Part shown: positions 33,181 through 34,510 of the stretch, piece by piece
Numbering within the stretch: the stretch's first letter is position 1
Layout: each line of letters opens with the position of its first letter
Origin: Lachnospiraceae bacterium UBA3801
GTDB lineage: Bacteria; Bacillota; Clostridia; Lachnospirales; Lachnospiraceae
Reading direction: 5' to 3'
Length of the DNA: 34,510 nt
Assembly: GCA_002368685.1 (NCBI GenBank)
Contig: DFEN01000015.1
Span: 1-34,510 of the forward strand
The notes under the pieces: model-generated
Databases searched by the model: none
What the model was told of the DNA's origin: nothing
What the model saw: only the letters and a program-made list of their open reading frames with translations
Translations under genes and position numbers: made by a program

Positions 33181-34510
33181 TTACACTAATGCTTCAATCA
33201 AATGTTTACTATCTACAACCTCATATGTTATTCCAGTTTTCTTATTCTTGTTGAAACTATATGTCAGCATATAACCTGTATCTAGATGCTTAGACTCGAG
33301 ATAATCTGCGAGCTGTTTTTCTCCCTCGTTATGATACTCCCTGCCTCTCCATATCTTAAGTTCAATTATAAACTGCTCACCATTATAATCGATAACCAGA
33401 TCCATCCTTTTCGTATTTCTAGTTCTGGCTTCTATATAATAATTACCGGTTCCATTAATGATTGGTCTTATATATAAGAGAAACCTACGTCTTCCCTCTT
33501 CCTCAAGGAACCTGTCATCTACAGCATCATATATATCATCATATACTTCTATGTAACGCTTGAGAAGTTTCTCCATCTGCAGCTTTCCATTAACCACAAG
33601 GCTATCCCTATCATCATTACCCATACTATAAATGGAAGAATTCTTCATCTCTTCTCTTGATAAATAATAGTTATATAAAACCGTCTCAAATATTCTATTC
33701 GATATGGCAACCGCACCATTATCATCTCTTACAAAGCCATACATTGACGCCAGCGAAATAGATGAAGAATAAATATTATATGAGATTCTTTCTCCCGAGA
33801 AAAGAATAGTCTGTAATAATCCACTCAATTCCTCATCAGTTTGAACCTTTCCCATAAGTGATTCAAAGAGAGTATTACTCTCATTTAACACTCTTCTTAC
33901 TGCCTCACTTACCCCCTCTGTCGTCCAAGCCTTCTCAGCCGAGTCGAATCTGACACTAGATCCAACAAGATTTTTATCTATATATTTGCATATTCTACTA
34001 ACAAGAAATGGATACCCCGATGTATACTCACGTATTTCCTTAGCGATACTTGTGGCATTTATGCTTATATTATGATCCGCCGAATACTCCTCCAGCATTT
34101 TTTCAATGCCTGCTTCAGATAGACTCATATCGAGGTTAAAGTCTTCAGCAATATTCCAAGGACTATTAACCTTATGACTATCATCATCTCTTATCTTACT
34201 CTTTAAATGCTTGACATCTGTAACACCTGCCAAAATAACAGACTGGAATGCGGGTATACCATCAGATTCTCTGCTAAGATATGCCTCTCGGAGCTGTGCT
34301 AAGAAATCAAGAAAAACCTGATTATTAGTAGCACTATCAACCTCATCAATTATGAGAACAACAGGTTTCTTAGAGTCAGAACACCAGCGTCTTATAATTC
34401 GGAACACCTCATCCATTTTCACATTCTTCTCTTCACGATTATTAATCTGAGAAAATGCCTCTACTACATTATCCGGAATTGATGCCTTGCCAAATTCTGC
34501 AGCATCCAGG
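33181..34510 (-). CDS. AAA-type ATPase with PD-(D/E)XK nuclease-like C-terminus, N-terminus outside window
   Basis: The frame is open to the right edge: 443 codons minus the stop are visible and no true start is in view (the GTG at 34,422 is internal). The visible part opens just before a Walker B strand, KKPVVLIIDEVDS, then a sensor-type LAGVTDVKHLK, and the winged-helix-like region seen in AAA-like ATPases (SGYPFLVSRICKYID). The C-terminal about 110 residues read NTKRMDLVIDYNGEQFIIELK followed by GEKQLADYLE. This is the D-x(n)-E-x-K and Q-x-x-x-Y pattern of PDDEXK_9-type domains, often found at the end of such ATPases in Bacteroidetes and Firmicutes. Function unknown, perhaps mobile-element or defence related. 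Separated by 40 bp from the rubredoxin gene. Confidence 0.8.
   Translation of the reverse strand, partial: LDAAEFGKASIPDNVVEAFSQINNREEKNVKMDEVFRIIRRWCSDSKKPVVLIIDEVDSATNNQVFLDFLAQLREAYLSRESDGIPAFQSVILAGVTDVKHLKSKIRDDDSHKVNSPWNIAEDFNLDMSLSEAGIEKMLEEYSADHNISINATSIAKEIREYTSGYPFLVSRICKYIDKNLVGSSVRFDSAEKAWTTEGVSEAVRRVLNESNTLFESLMGKVQTDEELSGLLQTILFSGERISYNIYSSSISLASMYGFVRDDNGAVAISNRIFETVLYNYYLSREEMKNSSIYSMGNDDRDSLVVNGKLQMEKLLKRYIEVYDDIYDAVDDRFLEEEGRRRFLLYIRPIINGTGNYYIEARTRNTKRMDLVIDYNGEQFIIELKIWRGREYHNEGEKQLADYLESKHLDTGYMLTYSFNKNKKTGITYEVVDSKHLIEALV

Overview
The window is A+T-rich DNA from a low-GC Gram-positive anaerobe, most likely a Lachnospiraceae member of the Butyrivibrio/Pseudobutyrivibrio type. 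The evidence is the protein families present (TagF-like transferases, paired DUF2304 and DPM1-like proteins, RgpF-HAD, a flavin reductase-rubredoxin fusion), the strong AGGAG-type ribosome sites and the tightly overlapping genes. The genus is an inference. No RNA gene, CRISPR array or intact transposase gene was found.

Almost everything belongs to one locus that builds a cell-surface polymer. From about 27.26 kb down to the left edge, 22 genes run leftward with 4-bp, 1-bp or very short junctions, as expected of one long operon. A consensus-like promoter (TTGAAA, 17 bp, GATAAT) lies at 27,299-27,327. In transcription order the operon encodes: a kinase-like protein; a small membrane-anchored unknown; a large membrane protein; a polyprenyl-phosphate glycosyltransferase; a TagB/TagF-like transferase; a 921-residue YidC/sulfatase fusion; a paralogue of the large membrane protein; a DUF2142 protein; another multispanning protein; a DPM1-like transferase with its DUF2304 partner; a tandem GT2 enzyme; further GT2 and GT-B enzymes; an acyltransferase; a GNAT/sugar-ketoisomerase fusion; a GT4; a GT2; a Wzx-type flippase; a second TagF-like transferase; and, at the left edge, a sugar or choline nucleotidyltransferase. 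One divergent gene (27.38-30.04 kb, plus strand) encodes a GT2-GT4 fusion.

The right side (30.0-32.5 kb) looks rearranged. An RgpF-HAD protein seems to stop early where it collides with the plus-strand gene, and the next gene, an acyltransferase, is broken by a deletion and a frameshift. Past it lie a flavin reductase-rubredoxin gene and the end of an AAA-type ATPase with a PD-(D/E)XK-like C-terminus, which look like ordinary flanking genes.

Working model (inference): cytoplasmic glycosyltransferases build a lipid-linked repeat that the flippase exports. Two polyprenyl-phosphate sugar synthases supply donors for up to four GT-C-like membrane proteins that add sugars outside the cell. The two TagF-like enzymes and the YidC/sulfatase fusion add phospho-alditol or similar phosphodiester groups, giving a teichoic-acid-like or phosphate-decorated polysaccharide. 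The most unusual item is the YidC/sulfatase fusion at 19,015-21,780. The best candidates for undescribed enzymes are the two paralogous membrane proteins of about 585 residues that flank it.
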